Positions 58,454 through 64,000 of a DNA stretch of 64,000 nt are shown here, in pieces. This stretch comes from RPQJ01 sp963823535 (GTDB lineage Bacteria; Pseudomonadota; Gammaproteobacteria; Steroidobacterales; Steroidobacteraceae). The notes under the pieces are model-generated. The model was not told where the DNA came from. It saw nothing but the letters and a program-made list of their open reading frames with translations, and made no database searches. Position 1 is the first letter of the stretch. Each line of letters begins with the position of its first letter. The stretch spans positions 186,001 to 250,000 of the forward strand of contig CAWGLZ010000005.1 in NCBI GenBank assembly GCA_963823535.1, in the 5' to 3' direction. The translations under genes were made by a program, and so were the position numbers.

Positions 58454-60556
58454 GTGAGCAAGGAAGAACGGTCCGGTCGCAAGGCGCTGCTGCGCGAGGC
58501 GTGGTTCGACCGGGACCTGAGCTGGCTCGAGTTCAACCGGCGCGTGCTGAGCGAGGCGCTCGACGACCGTACGCCGCTGCTCGAGCGACTCAAGTTCCTC
58601 GCGATCTTCACCTCCAACCTGGATGAGTTCTTCATGAAGCGCGTCGGGGCGATGCGCACCCGGGCGTACGCCAGCCGGAATCCGGTCAGCGTCGACCAGT
58701 TCCACGACCACATGGTCAGCCTGCGCGCGGCGCTGTTCCCGATGCTGGTCGAGCAGGCCCGCTGCTTCATGCGGCTGCGACCGATGCTCGCGGAGCGCGG
58801 CATCCGACTCGCCGGCTGGCAGGATCTCTCCGACGCCCAGCGCCAGGAGGCCTGCGAGTACTTCGACAACCACGTTTCGCCCGCGCTCACGCCCCTGAGC
58901 CTCGATCCCTCGCACCCGTTCCCGTTCATGTCGAACCTGTCGACGTCATGGGGCTTCGTCCTGCGCGATCCGAAACTGTCGGAAACGATCAACGTCCGCG
59001 TCAAGATCCCGCCCACCATCCAGCAGTGGGTGCCGCTGCGTACCGGGATCCAGGAGGGCGAACGCTGCTATCTCTCCTTGCAGGAACTCGTGCGCCACAA
59101 TGCGCACAAGCTCTTCCCGGGCGTCACGATCGAGCATGCCACGGTGTTCCGCGTCTCGCGCAACGCGGACATCGCCATCGAGGAGGACACCGACAACAGC
59201 ATCCGCGAGCTGGTCGAGGAACAGGTCAGGCAGCGTCGCTTCCAGCCCGTCGTGCGGCTCGAGTTCGACCAGGCGCCGCGCCCCGAGATCCGCGACGGGC
59301 TCATGGACCGCTTCGACCTGCGCGACAGCGACGTGTACGAGCTCGCGGGGCTGCTCGACTACACGACGCTTTTCGAGCTTGCGTCGCTGCCCATTCCGGA
59401 ACTGCGCGACCCGCCCTGGACGCCGATGGTGCCCCTGGGGCTCGAGGAGGAGGCCGACCTGTTCGCGGTCGTCCGCGCGGGCGACGTGCTGGTGCATCAC
59501 CCCTACGAGAGCTTCGACGCCACGGTCGAGCGCTTCATCCGCGATGCGGCGCGGGATCCGGCCGTGACGACCATCAAGATGACGGTGTATCGACTCGGCG
59601 ACGACACGCCGTTCGTGCGCTCGCTGATCAAGGCGGCGGAGAACGGCAAGCAGGTGGCCTGCCTGGTGGAGCTCAAGGCGCGGTTCGACGAGGAGCGCAA
59701 CCTGCACTGGGCCAACGAGCTGCAGAAGGCGGGCGACCACGTGATCTACGGGGTACGCGGACTCAAGACCCACACCAAGCTGGCCCTCGTGGTGCGCCGC
59801 GAGGGCGACGGGCTGCGCAGCTATGCGCACATCGGCACCGGCAACTACCACGTCAAGACGGCGCGCATGTACACGGACTACGGCCTGTTCACCTGCGATC
59901 CGTCGATCACACGCGACGTGGTGAACCTGTTCCACCACCTCACCGGTTACTCCCGTGCCCCACAGTTCGAGCACCTGCTGGTGGCGCCCCTCAACATGCG
60001 GGACCGTTTCATCGGCCTGATCGACCGCGAGATCGAGCATGCGAAGGGGGGGCGGCCCGCCCGCATCGTCGCGAAGATGAACCAGCTCGAGGATCTTCCC
60101 GTCTGCGAAGCCCTGTCACGCGCGTCCCAGGCGGGCGTGTCGATCGACCTCGTCATCCGTGGGTTCTGCTGCCTGCGACCCGGGATCGAAGGCTGGACCG
60201 AGAACCTCCGCGTGCGTTCGGTGGTCGGGCGCTTCCTCGAGCACGGGCGGATGTTTCACTTCGCGAATGGACAGGCGGATCCGCTCGACGGCGAGTTCTT
60301 CATCGGCTCGGCCGACTGGATGGACCGTAACCTCTCGCGCCGCGTCGAGGCCGTGACGCCCGTACGGGTCAGGCACCTGCGTGAGCGACTGTGGGAGGAC
60401 CTGATGGTGCAGCTCGAGGATCAGCGCAACGCCTGGCAGATGCAGGCCGACGGGACCTACGTCCGCCTGCAGGCCGGCGAGGATGCCTCGGAGGTCGCCC
60501 GCGAAGGCACCCATACGACGCACATCAAGCGCACCCGCGCGCGACTGAGGCACTGA
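58454..60556 (+). CDS. ppk1: Polyphosphate kinase 1
   Basis: Seen: 700 residues. The N-terminal domain has WFDRDLSWLEFNRRVL and FTSNLDEFFMKRVG. The catalytic His pair is His440 (THTKLALVVRREG) and His459 (YAHIGTGNYH), 19 apart as in the E. coli enzyme (His441/His460), followed by RGFCCLRPGI and FFIGSADWMDRN. Known: it reversibly makes polyphosphate from ATP via a phosphohistidine. The GTG start has AGGAG upstream. No ppx gene is adjacent. Confidence 0.96.
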   Translation: MSKEERSGRKALLREAWFDRDLSWLEFNRRVLSEALDDRTPLLERLKFLAIFTSNLDEFFMKRVGAMRTRAYASRNPVSVDQFHDHMVSLRAALFPMLVEQARCFMRLRPMLAERGIRLAGWQDLSDAQRQEACEYFDNHVSPALTPLSLDPSHPFPFMSNLSTSWGFVLRDPKLSETINVRVKIPPTIQQWVPLRTGIQEGERCYLSLQELVRHNAHKLFPGVTIEHATVFRVSRNADIAIEEDTDNSIRELVEEQVRQRRFQPVVRLEFDQAPRPEIRDGLMDRFDLRDSDVYELAGLLDYTTLFELASLPIPELRDPPWTPMVPLGLEEEADLFAVVRAGDVLVHHPYESFDATVERFIRDAARDPAVTTIKMTVYRLGDDTPFVRSLIKAAENGKQVACLVELKARFDEERNLHWANELQKAGDHVIYGVRGLKTHTKLALVVRREGDGLRSYAHIGTGNYHVKTARMYTDYGLFTCDPSITRDVVNLFHHLTGYSRAPQFEHLLVAPLNMRDRFIGLIDREIEHAKGGRPARIVAKMNQLEDLPVCEALSRASQAGVSIDLVIRGFCCLRPGIEGWTENLRVRSVVGRFLEHGRMFHFANGQADPLDGEFFIGSADWMDRNLSRRVEAVTPVRVRHLRERLWEDLMVQLEDQRNAWQMQADGTYVRLQAGEDASEVAREGTHTTHIKRTRARLRH

Positions 60557-60592
60557 GCCCGGCGACGGCCTCGGCTGCCGGCCGCGCGCCGC

Positions 60593-62755
<2,163 letters not shown>

Positions 62756-62780
62756 TGCGTTCTCCTCGGGTGGGTCGGCG

Positions 62781-62867
62781 TCAGGCGATCGCGTACAGGT
62801 AGTCCACGTAAGAGCGCACGGCGGCGCTCGTGCCGAGGACGAAATCCCGGCGGTTGATCTGTCGCAT
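62781..62867 (-). CDS. 28-residue micro-ORF consisting of a twin-arginine leader fragment
   Basis: Seen: a strong ribosome binding site (AGGGAG, 5 nt before the ATG) precedes a frame that opens like a Tat signal, NRRDFVLGTSAA, but then reads VRSYVDYLYAIA and stops, without a hydrophobic core or a mature protein. Either it is the remnant of a deleted Tat-exported gene, or a short peptide whose translation affects the S9A gene 25 nt downstream. Third-position bias is coding-like. No function is assigned. Confidence 0.5.
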   Translation of the reverse strand: MRQINRRDFVLGTSAAVRSYVDYLYAIA

Positions 62868-62908
62868 GGTCACTCCCTGCGGCGGCACGCGCCCTTTGGC
62901 GGGCGAGT

Positions 62909-63571
62909 CTACCGTTCGCGGGCGACGTCGGCGAGGAAGTCGCCGCTGCGAATCGCCTCGATTTCGTCCCGCCAGGCGGGATACAGGGCCGCAAAGTCGG
63001 TCAGGATCCGTTCGAGCGGCACGTCGTCGAAGCTGCCGCGCTCGGCCACGTATTCCATGTGCCGGCGGCCCTGGGCGTCGAAGGGGTGGTAGATCGAGTC
63101 GTCGCGTCCGTTGAACTCGAGCGGCAGCAGGCCGAAGCGCTCGCAGAGTTCGAGGTTGAAAGCAGGGGTGGCCTTGCGCCAGCCGCCCTCGAGCCAGATC
63201 TCCGTGTAGCCGTGCCAGTGGAAGACGTCGGTCTGCATGACCTGGCGCATGCGCTCCGTGGAGAGATGATTGCGGACGTCGGCGAATCCGAGGCGCGCGG
63301 GGATGCCGGTCGCACGGCAGGCAGCGGCGAGCAGCGTGGCCTTGGGGACGCACCAGCCGTGACCGCTGGCGAGCACGGTGCTCGCCTTCATGCCCCTGGG
63401 CGAGAGATCCAGCCGGTACGGGTCGTAGCGGAACCCGTCGCGCACGGCATAGAAGAGGGCGACCGACCGCTCACGGTCGCTGGCGCCGCGGGCGTTCTGC
63501 GCGGCAAATTCCCGGACCGCGGGGTGATCGCTGTCGACGAGCGCCGTCGGCGAGAGTGAGGTCGGTTGCAT
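62909..63571 (-). CDS. Transglutaminase-like cysteine peptidase family protein
   Basis: Seen: 220 residues. The catalytic Cys74 is in ASGHGWCVPKATLLAA and the His120 in FHWHGYTEIWLEGGW, with ATPAFN for the third position. Known: bacterial transglutaminase-like proteins are mostly peptidases or amidases, often acting on cell-wall or peptide substrates. No signal peptide is evident, so it may be cytoplasmic. A GATAAT element ends 7 nt before the ATG, pointing to a leaderless message. It is divergent from the VOC gene by 52 nt. Confidence 0.87.
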   Translation of the reverse strand: MQPTSLSPTALVDSDHPAVREFAAQNARGASDRERSVALFYAVRDGFRYDPYRLDLSPRGMKASTVLASGHGWCVPKATLLAAACRATGIPARLGFADVRNHLSTERMRQVMQTDVFHWHGYTEIWLEGGWRKATPAFNLELCERFGLLPLEFNGRDDSIYHPFDAQGRRHMEYVAERGSFDDVPLERILTDFAALYPAWRDEIEAIRSGDFLADVARER

Positions 63572-63578
63572 GGCGGGT

Positions 63579-63584
63579 ATTATC
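63579..63584 (-). promoter_or_regulatory. Possible -10 element for a leaderless transglutaminase message
   Basis: GATAAT on the minus strand is 7 nt upstream of the ATG at 63571. No Shine-Dalgarno sequence lies between. The -35 region is not convincing. Confidence 0.42.
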
Positions 63585-63623
63585 CAGCAGCGGCGCGCCG
63601 CCGTGGCGACCAGGAGCTGCCCG

Positions 63624-64000
63624 ATGTTGAGCCTGCATCACACGCACATCTTCGCCAGCGACGTCGAACGCACGATCTCCTTCTGGCGAGAGCATTTCGG
63701 CGCCCTGGTCCTTGCCGACGAGGAGGTGATGGGTGCGCGCAACGTCTTCCTGCGGGTCGGCGAGGGACGCCTGCACCTCTATGCGCAGTCACCGAGGCAG
63801 GCTGGCCAGGGGACCGTACACCACCTCGGGATCGAGACCAGCGAGCTGGCCGACCTGGTGGCGCGACTCACGGCGGCCGGCGTCTCGGTCACCGATATCC
63901 GGCGCCATCCGCAGGCGGACTACGCGATGGCCGAGGCGCCGGACGGGCTGCTGCTCGAGTTGTTCCAGCCGCACGCGGCCGGGATCGACCCGGCCCTGGT
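63624..64000 (+). CDS. VOC (glyoxalase/bleomycin resistance) family protein, partial
   Basis: Seen: about 125 residues, running off the right edge. LHHTHIFASDVERTISFWRE starts the first beta-alpha-beta-beta-beta unit and VHHLGIETSELADLVARLT the second; LLELFQP provides a metal-ligand Glu position. Known: VOC proteins are metal-dependent isomerases, dioxygenases or resistance proteins. The ATG has AGGAG 7 nt upstream. The catalytic class cannot be decided from this part. Confidence 0.82.
   Translation, partial: MLSLHHTHIFASDVERTISFWREHFGALVLADEEVMGARNVFLRVGEGRLHLYAQSPRQAGQGTVHHLGIETSELADLVARLTAAGVSVTDIRRHPQADYAMAEAPDGLLLELFQPHAAGIDPAL

Overview
The window is a stretch of high-GC, gene-dense bacterial chromosome with short intergenic gaps and strong G/C preference at third codon positions. 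A FadB/FadA pair, Slt, MscS, Ppk1 and many Tat or lipoprotein-exported hydrolases suggest an aerobic heterotrophic proteobacterium, most likely a gammaproteobacterium of the Xanthomonadales/Nevskiales/Steroidobacterales type. That placement is inference. No rRNA, tRNA, CRISPR array, insertion sequence, integrase or phage gene was seen; this looks like core or near-core chromosome.

Layout. 0-6.5 kb: partial patatin-like lipase, a 25-residue membrane microprotein, a PuuB/OrdL-type FAD oxidoreductase, a YhhN protein coupled to an acetoacetate-decarboxylase-fold enzyme, a small lipoprotein, and an MscS channel overlapping a KamA-type radical SAM enzyme. 6.6-14.2 kb: central carbon metabolism (ppdK, short-form gnd, zwf-pgl) with a secreted S10 carboxypeptidase between. 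14.4-22.7 kb: a TGS-domain GTPase, a conserved membrane protein, a structured RNA leader with its own promoter and terminator, an alpha-helical protein of unknown function, a multicopper oxidase behind a sigma-54 promoter (reading frame broken), a membrane-anchored receiver protein and Slt. 22.9-29.6 kb: beta-oxidation genes (fadB, fadA, a long acyl-CoA dehydrogenase) and an SDR. 29.6-36.4 kb: a DUF2339-M48-LOG operon and an S9 peptidase. 36.5-39.2 kb: an encapsulin-type ferritin, a persulfide dioxygenase and a divergent FisR-like sigma-54 activator. 39.2-44.8 kb: a cyanophycin locus (cyanophycinase, synthetase and a second Mur-ligase-type protein). 44.9-64 kb: gamma-glutamyltransferase, a frameshifted methyltransferase, a DUF457 membrane protein, a metallophosphatase, ArsC, an ABC1 kinase with an MDR reductase, a Tat-exported asparaginase-family enzyme, an enoyl-CoA hydratase/acyl-CoA ligase pair, an orphan ParA divergent from ppk1, an S9A prolyl oligopeptidase, a Tat-leader micro-ORF, a transglutaminase-like protein and a partial VOC protein.

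Most notable points. (1) The FisR-like activator carries a cysteine triad with the spacing reported for the persulfide-sensing FisR. The divergent dioxygenase promoter has sigma-54 -24/-12 elements and a perfect IHF consensus, so a complete reactive-sulfur switch can be read from sequence. (2) A roughly 150-nt leader at 16.13-16.28 kb starts right after a sigma-70 promoter, ends in an intrinsic terminator and has a competing antiterminator; its core resembles an S-box (SAM-I) aptamer lacking the P2b/kink-turn part. (3) The multicopper oxidase has its own sigma-54 plus IHF arrangement and is followed by a receiver domain tethered to the membrane. (4) Two genes have single frameshifts inside otherwise intact families, which may be sequence errors or recent decay.
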